From positions 1,116,001 to 1,180,000 of the forward strand of contig JABYQN010000011.1 of NCBI GenBank assembly GCA_022606135.1: DNA of 64,000 bases, read 5' to 3'. A program made the position numbers and the translations under genes. The notes beneath the pieces were generated by a model, which saw only the letters and a program-made list of their open reading frames with translations, had not been told where the DNA came from and did no database searches. Numbering within the stretch: position 1 is the stretch's first letter; each line of letters begins with the position of its first letter. Source of the DNA: Fomes fomentarius (Eukaryota > Basidiomycota > Agaricomycetes > Polyporales > Polyporaceae). Shown in pieces: positions 46,101 through 57,309 of the stretch.

Positions 46101-49100
46101 ATGGGAATCTCTGGTCTTCTACCCCTGCTGAAGGACATACACAACACCAAGCATCTTTCGGATTTTCGTGGCCAGACTCTCGCCGTAGATGGATACGTCT
46201 GGCTCCATCGAGGAACATACGGTTGTGCCGCAGAGATAGCTACCGGGCGGAGAACAAATAAGTAAGTCACCTTACTGCATTTCACTACTTCTCTTGTGAA
46301 TCCAGAATAAGACATGGAACGGCCACTCCACCATATACAGATATCCCTTGCGCACCCGATCCGAGGTCGTACAGTGTTATCGCATCGTGCGGTACCTCGA
46401 TGAATGTTGCTCCAATACTCAGCTTAAGGTGTCGAGCTCCGACAGTCCGTCTGAGGAGTAATGTTGTCGTCTGCTATATTGCATGGTGAAGAGAACGAGA
46501 ACATGTTCCCATTCTCTTTACGTGTGTTGTAACACGATGTGCAAGGTTCACGGAGTTCAACGGATTCTATGACTCGTTTGAAAGCGGCGGAAGGTTCTAA
46601 TGACGCATAGCTGTGTATCAGCGCGTCATGTATACGTTTCGGCCTCACCAGACACGGTATCAGCAGCCGCATAGGGGCAGGTATCCATGGCTTGAAAGTC
46701 GTTCGGAACCACTAGTCCGGTCCGCCGCCAGAATGGCGCGTAGAACTATACTCGCAACCCGCTCCGTTGTGCATGTCTACTACTACTGAAGCCTGAGTGT
46801 CATTCCAGACCTCAGTATTATGTTCCGTCCCTCGGCGACGTCCGCTCACTGGGGGTCGGAGGATGTTACCGTCACTTCGGACCGGTTGAGGTCTACTATC
46901 TTGTTCCAACTTCCTGAAAATTTCGTTTGCCCCTTTCCGCTACGCTGCCTGGTCTAGCCTCACAGCTCCAGTATTTTCGCGAAATTCCAGACGCAACTGC
47001 ACTTCTGGTATAGCTTGGGGAGCGGGACGATCTACCAATGTGGTTTTAGGCATAATCTCCCATCTTGCCGGAGGCTCGGCTGGCGTACCTCCTTGACTTT
47101 TGTGGAAGTTCTGTGTGGTGCTTACAGGGTCTTGTGGTACGCAGGATTGACGTGTCACTCTGCCATCATCAATACGTAAGGGCCCGCGCGACTTGTTCGC
47201 TATTACATGCACAGGTAACCTTCTGTCTGTTGCGGACGCAGTGCCAACGTCTGCGACGTAATAGAGAAATATGGTTCGGACGGCTCAATCACGGAAAAAC
47301 GATCATTATTACCGTTCATCTTGTTGTTTGCGGTGGTTTGGATTTTCAGGAGCGCGTCCGTCTAACACAGTCATTCCTCTTCCAGATACGTCGAATATGC
47401 AATGCATCGTGTGCGCCTTCTACGCCACCACGGGATCCAGCCGTACCTAGTCTTTGACGGCGGACCGCTCCCGGCCAAGCAAGGAACGGAGTCTGAGCGC
47501 AAGCAACGGCGCGAAGAGAACCTTTCTCGTGCCAATGCGCTCGCAGCTCAAGGGAAACACAGCCAGGCCCGTGAATACTATGTGAAATGTGTCGACGTCA
47601 CTCCACAAATGGCATATCAGCTCATCAAGGTGAGAACGACTCTTCTGCTGGAAGATTGTCTAGCCCCTTTGGTGAAAACCATTCGTATCTCTTCTGACGT
47701 CTGCTCTGTATGTCTGTCGACAGGCTCTGCGTGCAGAGGGCGTGTCGTATGTCGTCGCGCCGTATGAAGCCGACGCACAGCTCGCATACCTCGAGCGGAT
47801 CGGCCTCGTGGACGGAATCATCACCGAGGACTCGGACTTGCTCGTCTTCGGATGCAGGAAAGTACTCTTCAAGCTCGACACGACCGCGAGCACGGTTACT
47901 TGCATATCGCGCTCGGATTTCGCCGCCGTCGCGTCCACGTCGGCGGGTGGCTTGTCCCTGCTCGGCTGGTCCGACGCGCAGTTCCGCACGATGGCCATCC
48001 TGAGTGGCTGCGATTACCTCCCGAGCATTCCCGGGATCGGCCTGAAAACAGCATGGACGCTCCTCAGGAAGCACAAGACCGTGGAGAACATGCTAAGTGC
48101 GCTCCGCCTCGAAGGGAAGAAGAAGATCCCGAAGGGGTACCTCGACGCGTTCCGTCTGGCCGAGAAGGTGTTCTTGCACCAGCGCGTGTACGACCCTGTA
48201 CAGGAGCAGCTCGTTCATCTGACTCCTGTGCCCGTGGACGAGGTCTGGGACTCTGAGAAGGAAGCGTATATCGGAGCGTGAGTGTCGAGCATGGTCTGCG
48301 CGTGTGCCCGGCGCGCTGCGTCGTGGCTGTGGTCGTGTCGTGGTGTTTCGTGTCCCGTGTTATGTCGAGCAGCCAGAAACTGACTACGTCGATTGCGCTT
48401 CGACATGCGCCGCGCTCGCTCGTTTAGGTATATCGAGCCATCGCTCGCGAAGCAGGTCGCAGAGGGCGACGCGTGCCCTATCAGCCTGCTGCCCATGGAA
48501 GACATCAACCCGTCATTCGTGCCCCGCGCGCTCAAGACGATTCCGATGAACGCGAAGGCTCCTCCGTCCGCCCGCACGGCTGTGGCCCGGCCGGATAAGG
48601 GCAAAGGCAGGGCTAAGGAGCTCCCGTCGGAGAAACCCAGCAATGTTGGCATACTGAAGTTCTTCTGTAAGTCCGCACTCCGCTACCTCCTTCCCTTCGC
48701 AGGAGGCTGCACCTAGCCTTTGCCCCCCTCTTCCCGTCCCGTCCGAATGCCATTCTGCTGCTGATTACGTGTTCGGAACTGCCGCCGTAGCCCCACAGGT
48801 GCGAGAAGCCCCCGCCACGCAGGATGGCTCGTTCGCTACGGGCCCTGGACGGCCCGCGGGTGCGTCCGGTCCTGCCAGCCCAAGTTTAGGTTTGGTAGCG
48901 GGCACGACCTCGGCCATGGTGGTGGGTAAGAAGAGCGGGAAACGGACGCTCGCGGAGGTTATGGACGACGACATGGCGGCGAAACGGAAGAGACAGGAGG
49001 AGGCGGCCGGTGGCTCCCCTGCGACTGCGACTGCGACGCCGCGGATGCCGACCACGTCCAGGTTCTTTCATGCTGGCCAGCGATCGGTTTCAGACCCTCG

Positions 49101-50679
49101 CGGCTCGCGGCGGTGGAGCTCGGCTGTGGCCGCCTCCACAACAACGACTCGTTCATCTGCGGCAGCCTCTGCCTATGTCTCCGGTGCGCCGGGTTCTGCA
49201 TCACAGCCCGTGGCGGGTTCATCAGGACTGTCGTGCCGTGAGAAGGAGATGGGACAGATGCACCTAAGGCAGGAGAAGGAGAACGTCCCATGTGAGGAGA
49301 GTGCGGACGCCGACGATGTTGACGTGAGCGAGGACGAGGACGTAGACATGGGAGCGCCGGACGCTGTTACGCAGGAAGATGGGTACATGTCGCCCACGGA
49401 GTCGACGCAGTGGAACTGGGACTCGCCGGACATCTCATCACCTCTGCGCCCGGGCGCCCGGAGGAAGCGCGGTGGTGCGGCGGCGGCGGCGGCAGATGCA
49501 GATGAAGACGGATGGGAGGACGGGATCGACGCAGACGTCCTCTCGAGCTCCCCGATCGCACGCACGAACGCGCACACACGTCTGCACATGCGCAAACTGC
49601 CGTCGATGGTCGTCGAGCGCGTCGTGAGCCGGCCGCTCCCGCTGCGGCCTGTGATGAACACGAGCTTCAGCGCACGTAACAATCGACGGAAATCCCTCGG
49701 CGGCAGCAGCCACAACGAGTGTAAAAAGAAGAATAAGAGGAACACAGACTCGGAAGAGGGCGTAGACACAGACACGGACACGGACATTGACATTCGACAA
49801 GGACGAGGAGGACCAGACCTCCGGGACGCGTTTGACGATTGGGATGAGATAACCAGCGGGGGCGAAGACTTGAGCGAAGACGACGACGCGTACGTCGACG
49901 GAGATAGAGACGTAATCGATTCAACGGCTTCCTCTACCCCTGGGCCAATCACGCCGGCCACAGAAGCCGACGAGGGCGGCCACGACCACGACCACGGCCA
50001 CACAGTTCTGGCATACGAGAGTACTTCGGAAGAACTTGAGGACGAGGACGTGGACGAGGACGGAGAGCGTGCCGCGGGTGCGGCAGCGGCAGCCGCCCGG
50101 GACGCGACCGTTGCGCACGGCTGGTGGCAAAGGTGGGCGCGCAGCAGCGGGTCCAGTTCCAGTGCCAGTGCTGGAATTCGTTCTGGTTCTGGTTCCCGTT
50201 CGGGCCATCCTCGTCCTGATCCTGGAGGCCACCGCGATCGGGTACGTGTATTCTCCCAAGTGTCCACTTCTGTGGGTTGTTCGACCAGTGCACTCATGTC
50301 CAATATTGTGTCGATTGCCTTCCTTTTCATCTCCGACGATTCTCCTTTCGCGGCCGGGTTCGTTAATGTGTGCTCTGTCCTTCTATCTGGCGCTGCGCGC
50401 CGGTTGCTGGTCGTTGCTGGTCATGGTGGGGCACACCACCTCCTGTCCGCTGACGACCCTTTTGCATCATTCGGCCCACTTGGCGGCCGGTTGTGGACAC
50501 TTACCCATTGCACCTTGTTCCGCTTGCGGCAACGACCAGCCACACCGGCCACAGCAGCAGCACAGGCCGCAGGCCCACTTGCGGCGGAGAGAGACCACGA
50601 TGACTCCAGATGGGCGCCAGCGGCCATACTCAGCCCCGCAGGACTCGAAACGGAAAGGGTTAGCGTTCGCGGCCGTTGA
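46101..50679 (+). CDS. EXO1: Exonuclease 1 (XPG/Rad2-family 5' exonuclease)
   Basis: Exons 46101-46261, 47386-47629, 47724-48277, 48428-48666 and 48791 onward join in phase. The nuclease core starts MGISGLLPLLKDIHNTKHLS (free N-terminus as required by the family). It carries the metal-binding acids of AVDGYVWLHRG, VFDGGPLPAKQGTE, APYEADAQLAYLE, ITEDSDLLVFGC and LSGCDYLPSIPGIGLKTAW, the last with the helix-two-turn-helix. EXO1 resects double-strand breaks and acts in mismatch repair in the nucleus. The C-terminal half is low-complexity, with acidic runs and KKKNKRN/AAKRKRQEE basic patches. The 3' end is uncertain. The frame stays open to 50679, but DNA after the GTACGT at 50239 looks intronic; an alternative last part ends LELEQFRWTPACR through a splice 50974/51155 with stop at 51176. 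Intron 1 is about 1.1 kb. Confidence 0.9.
46262..47385 (+). other. Unusually long first intron of EXO1 (1124 nt)
   Basis: Donor GTAAGT at 46262, branch-like CTAAC at about 47362 and acceptor TTCCAG ending 47385. The exons it joins (RRTNK and YVEYAMHRVRLL) are contiguous in all Exo1 proteins. Other introns in this window are 45-160 nt. I find no recognisable transposon, repeat or gene inside, though a hidden insertion is plausible. Confidence 0.75.
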
Positions 50680-53455
50680 GGATCTACGGCCGACAGCGTC
50701 AGGAAGGAGCAGGATCCTGGCCTTCTCGTCCTCGTCCCCGAGGACGTCAAGACGACTCCCCATCTGGGAGCCGGGGGGCGAACGCCAACGCGCGCCGCGG
50801 GTCCGGCTCGGGAGCCATGCGGCCCGCGTCTGCCACTGGGGGGTGCACTGCTGGAGGCGACAATCTCGGAGGCAGTCGCAATAGAGGGGTATCCGGAGAG
50901 GGCGCGACTGCTGCGACTGCGACTGCGACTGCGACGGTATCGACAAGGAACAGGCTGGAATTGGAGCAGTTCAGGTGCGTCTGTCTGCGAGATCGCTTCT
51001 TGGTGCTGTGTGTGCCGCCCATCTGTTGTGTGGTGGTGGAGGAGATGACCTCATATTCGTGTTTTCGCTGTTGCCTTCCCCTTCCTTCTTCTTCTTCTTC
51101 TCTCGGCTATTGTGCCCGATGTGTGTGTGCTACATACTTATTGTGATATTATAGGTGGACGCCTGCGTGCCGATGAGGATCTGGGAAGAAGAGGGACGGG
51201 AGCCAAGACGTAAACGCACACGGTAAATGACGTGTGCCCCCAGCGCGTTCACATCACCCGTATCCCATTCCAATTCTATAGCCTATCTCCTATTTCCAAG
51301 GGACGAACGAGGGAACGGACGATACGGACCAAACGGACGACACGGACAAACGGAACGACTCACGGACGGTGCGGTCGCGGATGCTATCTTCCTGTATTGC
51401 TGATTGCTCTATTATAGCTTTCGCTGTTTCCTTTAAATGGCTTGGTTTCGTGTTTTTTTGGTTTCTTTTTTGCGCATATCGATATCGCAACCCATCATCT
51501 TCTTTGGGGGGGCTGCATCCTTTTCTGATCGAGCGTCGACCGGCAAAAAGAGAGAACGCGAATCCGAATCCGAACGCGATATAGCGCGCGCTGCGCTGCT
51601 TGGTATGTGTGTGGGGAGAGCCTAGAGTGAGGGAGAGGGAGAGAAGAAGCGAGGGGGGGAGTTGGAAAAGTCTCCAGACAGGTGGGTCTCGCGTCCGATG
51701 TTGCCCACGCCCACGCCCACGCTATGATGTGCATGTGCATGTGCACACGCACGCACAACACATACGCGCGCGCGCGCAGGCGGGATTTGCAAGGATTCGC
51801 CCTTTTTCCGTGCTTCTTCTCTTTCTTTTTTTGCCTTTCTGGATCCGTTTCCATTTCACATTTTTCAATTATGTGATGATGTGTTGAATGCGATTGCGGC
51901 GGTGTATTAGGGGGAAGGGGGGGGCGATCCGGAGTGAAGCAGAGATATGGAGAATCGCCCCCGGATGTGCTCCCGCTGCTGCTGCCGCATTGACGCGTTC
52001 ACACGTTGGATGTTGACTCTGAAAGCAAAAAAAAGGTGAAACCAGCGGCTAGATGGTCGAGACTCGACAAGAAACAAGGTTCCGGGTCGCGATGCAATAG
52101 AGATTGAGAGATGGGCAGCAGAGCGCCCCGGTGGCCGGTGGAGACGCGGTGGGTGGCTGAGACACCGACTGACGGACTGACTCGCTCGCTCGCTCGTTGG
52201 CGGGTACGGGACACGGGATAGAGACGGGACCGGGATGGTGGTGTTCGAGCTGCGATATCGCAGCTGAATTCTCCAGCGAGTGGGAAGCCGAACGGATGCT
52301 GACGAGTTGTTTACGCAAAACAGGACACAGGACAGAACAGAACAGATTCGAGAGAGATCGAATCCCATGCGAGCTGTGTGAGGGTTCGGAAACTTCGCGC
52401 GATGGATGTCGATGATGGCCAGCTAACGGCTACGGGGGCATTGTACACCATTCGGCCGGACAAGACTCGGGGGCACGGCGCTTGGTGAGTGGAAGCAATT
52501 CGAGTTTGCCCCCGAAAGAGTTGTCGACCGTGCACACGGACTGAGCAAGACAGGATACAGACAGGGACTGACAGAGACAGGGAGACGCGCATGCGGGAGG
52601 CGAGGATTGGCGGGTAGTGTGTGTATGAATGGATTGACAATCTATACAAAGCGGTGCGTGTGCAGACAGGTCGAGTGTTACACCCTTCGTTGACATCTCA
52701 TCTTTCTCTCTGTCTCTTGTCTCGGCGCGGGTGCAGAAGGTATGTTGGCTGATGGTGCTGAGCGTGTGCGGGTGTGCTTGGGCGTGGCGCGACCTGGACC
52801 GTGCAGGGGGGGGCTGAGAAAAAGAGCTAATCTGAGGTGTGGGCGCTAGCGCCACTCTGGAGGAAGGAGGAGAAGACGTCGTCGACCTGGTTAATTGCTG
52901 GGAGGGCGATGGCGCCTGAGACCGAAAATCAAGCGGGCGAGCGCCGGCGGGGAGAGGGTCGTGCTTCTGGGATCTGTGGCCGGATGGCGCTGGGGCGCTG
53001 TTGATTTGGGCCGATGGACGAGAGTGGCAGTCGGGGGGCGGAGGAGTGGGTGGATGGCTGAAGGGCCTTGTATGGGCTCGCAGGCGTGCAGCTCGCAGAA
53101 AAGCATTCACTCTCACGGCTGGATCGATCCCTCCTCGCCGGGGGCAACCGGCAGCGGGCGGTTGAAGGGGGGCAAGAAGGCAAGGCACGGTGGGCTGTCG
53201 CGTGTCTGATTCACCCGTTTGTTTATGACTTGCGCATTTGCAGCCCATGGCCACTTGTCTGTCCGCGTCCCCAGAGTCCATGTCACTCCTCCGTTTCAGA
53301 GCCTAACTTGCCTGGCCTCAGCCCGAGTTCCATATAACCTCCTCCCTCCGCGCTCCTCCTCCACCCACTCCCCGCAAGCCCTCCTCGCGTCTCCCTCCCC
53401 CGCAATCCCCCAACGCCCATCCCCGATCCATCGTGACCTGCACCGCGCCCGCCCC
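50680..53455. other. EXO1 3' end (uncertain) and intergenic, microsatellite-rich
   Basis: 50680-51176 may hold the last EXO1 exons. Beyond that there is no gene: CA/CG dinucleotide runs (about 51735-51780), pyrimidine/purine runs and overlapping low-complexity frames. 52400-53450 is probably the promoter and 5' UTR of the zinc-finger gene. Confidence 0.5.
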
Positions 53456-55572
53456 ATGCCTAGCGTCTGGCAAGCCGATACCCTCTACCGATCGCCCTCA
53501 CCCGGGTTGTCGGCCACACACTCCCACCTCGACAGCCACACCACCCCCAGCTCCCTCCATAGATATCACCATCAGCACCCGTCCCCGCCCTACTACCTCT
53601 CGCACCCCCAGTCCGGCTTAGAGCCCCTCGCCACATCCCTCCCCCACCCCTCCTTCCAGTCCGCGCGCCAGCAGCAGCCGTGGATGCAGCTCAATGTCCA
53701 GACCAACTACTCCTCCCACCAGCACCCCCACCAGCACCAACAACAACAACATCACCAACAACAACACCATCAACAACACCATCAACAACAACACCAGCAC
53801 CAGCAGCACGCGCTCTCCGAGCAGCGCACGCCCAGCTACTTTCCGACCGCGGCCGCGAACGGCAATGGCGCAGGGGCAGGGGCACCAGGGCCGGAGCAGA
53901 TGGTAGGTTACCCCGAGTCTTCCCAGCGCACCCTCCTCCACGACGCTGCGTACGCGAGCATGTACCCCCTGGGCCCGGCCTACGCCGCCTCGCCCCCCGC
54001 CGCCGCGGCGCTCCCTTATCAGACCTCGTACTCGCCCCCCGCCGAGGACCTGCAGGGCGCGCTCGACTCCCACACCCTCGCGCGCAGCGGCTACCGCGCC
54101 GTCCAGGGCCTGCCCGAGCGAAGGACGAGCTTCGGGCTCGCAGAGCACTATCTCGCCGCGCGCACGGACGTGTACAGCCAGGGACAACAGCAACAGCAGC
54201 AGCAGCAGGGTCAGCAGGGTCAGGGCGGCCACAGTTCGAGCACGCAGTCCCAGCCCCGCTATGCCCACAGCGCCAGCGCGCACGCGCACGCGCCATATCC
54301 CTCGCATTTCGCGCTCGGCTCCCCGACGTCGCCCTACACCCCGCACCCGCACTCGCACCCGCACCCGCATCCGCACCTGACGGGCGAGGGCGGGGGGTCG
54401 CTGCTGGACATGCACTCGCCGCGCTCCGCGCCGTATCCCATGCCGATGCGGCGGGGCTCGATGGACTCGGTGTCGGTGCCGGACCCGATCAGCCCGTCGT
54501 CGGTGCCGGGCCTGGTGTTCGACGGGGACGAGTACGACGACGACTCGGAGAGCAGCAGCCTGCCGTCGGCCGCGTCCGAGCTGCCGCGGGTGTCGTACCG
54601 CAGCGAGGAGCGCGAGTACGGGTACGGGGGCGCGCTCGAGGAGCGGTCGGCGGCTGCAGCGGGTGTGGGGGACGCGGACGCGGGCTCGTCGTCGTCGCCG
54701 GTCACGCCCTCGGATGGGTCGCAGCAGCAGCAGCATCAGCAGCAACATCAGCATCAGCAGGGCGAGCGGACGCGGCCGGCTCAGAAGAAGTCGAAGATGC
54801 ACCAGTGTAGTATATGCCTTAAGTTGTTCCCTAGACCGAGCGGCCTGGCGACGCACATGAACTCGCATTCGGGCGCGAAACGTGAGTGTGGGCTGTATTT
54901 CCGATCCCTCTTCCTCCTCCTCCCCTCCCTCCTTTCCTCCTTCCCCCGTTCCTCCCTCACTCTCTTCTGTTTCTGTTCACTTGTGGTTCGCAGTGCGAGG
55001 GAGAGTGCTGTGTGCTGACGATCGTCCCCTTGCTAGCGTTCAAATGCCCAATACCAACGTGCACGAAGAGCTTCGCGGTGCGGTCGAACGCGAAGCGGCA
55101 CCTGCGCACACACGGCATCTTCCCGTCGTCGGAGCACGGGAGCACGTCGCCGTCGCAGTTCACGGTCGGGTTCGACACGCCGCTGGTGTCGGACGTGCAC
55201 GAGGCGGGCAAGCTGCCGTCGAAGCTGCGGTGGGTGCCGCCGAGCCTGTCGACGCGCTCGAACGTCGAGTACCTGCGCGGGGACGCGGCGTCGGAGGACT
55301 CGGAGGACGAGTACGTGCTCCAGCAGTCGTGCCCGCTCCTGCCCCTGCCCCTGCCGCCCGTGACGCCGTCGGCGTCGCCGACGTGGAGCGCCGAGGAGCA
55401 GTACGAGGAGCGCAACTCGTACGAGCAGGCGGAGAGCGCGCCGTACATCTCGAGCCAGGTACGTCCGACGCCTCGCTCGGCTGCGTTTGGTGGTGGATGT
55501 GCGCTTACGATGACTGGTTTGCAGTGGCGCTCGCTGCCGGGGCCCGCTATCGCCTCGCCGACGAGTTTCTGA
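53456..55572 (+). CDS. C2H2 zinc-finger transcription factor, Gln/His-rich
   Basis: Exons 53456-54881, 55037-55458 and 55525-55572 give 631 aa. Start MPSVWQADTLYRS is the first ATG after a Pro/Ser-rich leader. The N-terminal 440 residues are low-complexity: a Gln/His block (CAA/CAC/CAG codons at 53735-53812), poly-Gln (54187-54213), Pro/Tyr/Ser stretches and His-Pro repeats. Then come two adjacent C2H2 fingers, CSICLKLFPRPSGLATHMNSH and, after the intron, CPIPTCTKSFAVRSNAKRHLRTH, with HSGAKPFK as linker. The intron therefore lies exactly between the fingers. An acidic Ser-rich tail follows (GDAASEDSEDEYV). Nuclear DNA binding is secure; target genes are unknown. The pair resembles fungal stress or development regulators with two fingers. 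Confidence 0.88.
53735..53812 (+). repeat. CAA/CAC/CAG trinucleotide tract inside the zinc-finger gene
   Basis: Mostly CAA and CAC with some CAG, encoding alternating Gln and His. It is in frame, so length variation would change only the tract length. Confidence 0.9.
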
Positions 55573-56760
55573 ACGCGGCACTCGCACTGGAGTCTCGCCG
55601 GAGGAGGACATGGCGGCAAGCGAGGGAGGGCCGGGGCCGCCGCCGGGGTGCTTCCGCTCCGCTCGCTCGCTCGCTGTGTGGCTTCTTGGACGGATTCGTG
55701 CCGCATTGCACTCTGCCGCCTTCTCTCTTGCATCTCTCCACGCCCGATTCCGCGCATACACATTCAATCCCCGTGCTTCTTGCCCGCATCTATCCTATCC
55801 ATCTCTCTCTTCCCTCTCTCTTGTTGATATCTCTTTCTCTCTCTCTCTCGGCGCATGCTATCCCAGTCAGTCAACAGGTGTCCCCGCTCGCTCCCGCTAT
55901 CTCTCTGCTTCTGCTTCTGCTTTTTTATTGCCATTGCCATTGCCATCGCCACACCCACACCCACACCCACAGCCCGCCCCCGCCCCCGCCTCCGCCTCCG
56001 AACGCAGATGCACAAGACAAGACAAGACAAGACATGATCCACGATAAACGATCCACGACCGGCGCACGCACGGACGCACGCATGGCCGTGGCCATGCCTC
56101 CTGCGCGTCCAGTCCGCCACCCCACGGACACGACACCACACGACCTTGCGAAGAAGGCTGGGGGGCACACGCGCGGCGTGCTCGTACTCCCTCTTGCCTA
56201 TTTCCTCTTTCTTCTACCCTTCCCTTGCACCCTTCCCTCCTTCCCTCCCTTCCTCACTTCGCCCTTGGCTGTTCGGCCTTCGGCCTGTCTTGCTGTCTGT
56301 CTGCCTGCCTCGTTCCGGATACCTGCTCTCCTGCTCCAGCCACTTGCCACTGCCACTTGCCACTTGCCATCCGTGCATATCCATATCCGCGCCATCCATC
56401 GATACTGCCAGCCTCCACATGTTCGTGTGCCGGTTCCGTGCTCTGTGCACCCATGCACTCATGCCCGTGCTCGTGCTCGTGCATCTGTCTGGGCCTGTGC
56501 CTGTGCGTGCGCGGCAGGCAGCCCGGCAGCTGGGGGGGCCACCGAGCCCGCAGGCCGCAGGCCGCAGAACCCGCGAACTGGAACTGTAAACCGCATTTCC
56601 CCATCCCCGTCCCCGTCCCCATCTTCTTCCATGGCCACCCCCACCCCCACCACCACACCAAAGTCGAGTTCTAGTCCAAGGCGCGTGCGTGCACCCACCT
56701 GCTAGCGTGTTGTTGTTGTAGTAGTCCATCCGTGTATAGTTTGCATAGCGTAGCATACAT

Positions 56761-56808
56761 ATATCCATATCCGTATCCGTATCCGTACCCGTACCCGTAC
56801 CCGTACCG
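56761..56808. repeat. CCGTAT/CCGTAC hexamer repeat
   Basis: About eight 6-bp units that change from CCGTAT to CCGTAC along the array. Confidence 0.85.
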
Positions 56809-56850
56809 CTCCGCATCACGCTGTTGTACCAATAGTCACATTCACATTCT

Positions 56851-56887
56851 CACTCGCTCACTCACTCACTCACTCACTCACTCTCTC
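56851..56887. repeat. CACT tetranucleotide microsatellite
   Basis: About eight copies of CACT with one CGCT variant. Confidence 0.85.
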
Positions 56888-57283
56888 GCCCCCATTCCTC
56901 TCCCCCTATTCCTACCCCCTCCCTCCCCTCCCCTCCTCTCCCCTCCCCCATGGCTAGAGCCGCCGCTTGCCCGACGCACGCCGTACATGATCCACCGTGT
57001 ACTACAGAAATGTGCGTGCCGTACCGTCACCACGATATCGATATATTGTACCGAGATTCGTTATTTTTCTAGAGATCTAATCGTCATTGTCCATCGTCAT
57101 TGCTTGCTAGTATATCGTTTCGTCGTTTGTCGTCGTCATCGCTCTCGCTCTCGCTCGCTCGTCACTTGTCGTTTTAGTTCAATAGTTCTGGATGTTCTCA
57201 TCTAATAATCTGCATCTGCCACTGCCACCCACCACCAAATGAACTGCCTGAAATGAAAGAACAGTAAAGAAAGAAACAGACAA

Positions 57284-57309
57284 ACGAAAACGAAAACGAA
57301 AACGAAAAC
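57284..57309. repeat. ACGAAA hexamer microsatellite
   Basis: About four copies of ACGAAA. Confidence 0.8.

Noticed and set aside
49173..50330. 385-codon Ser-rich minus-strand frame
   Set aside because: Antisense of the low-complexity EXO1 tail; no introns, no domain.
53618..54868. 416-codon minus-strand frame through the zinc-finger gene
   Set aside because: Arg/Val-rich antisense shadow of a repetitive GC-rich exon; no domain, and the plus strand has two C2H2 fingers with good splicing.
54882..56705. 607-codon plus-strand frame
   Set aside because: Reads through the zinc-finger introns, a different frame of exon 2 and simple repeats beyond its stop.
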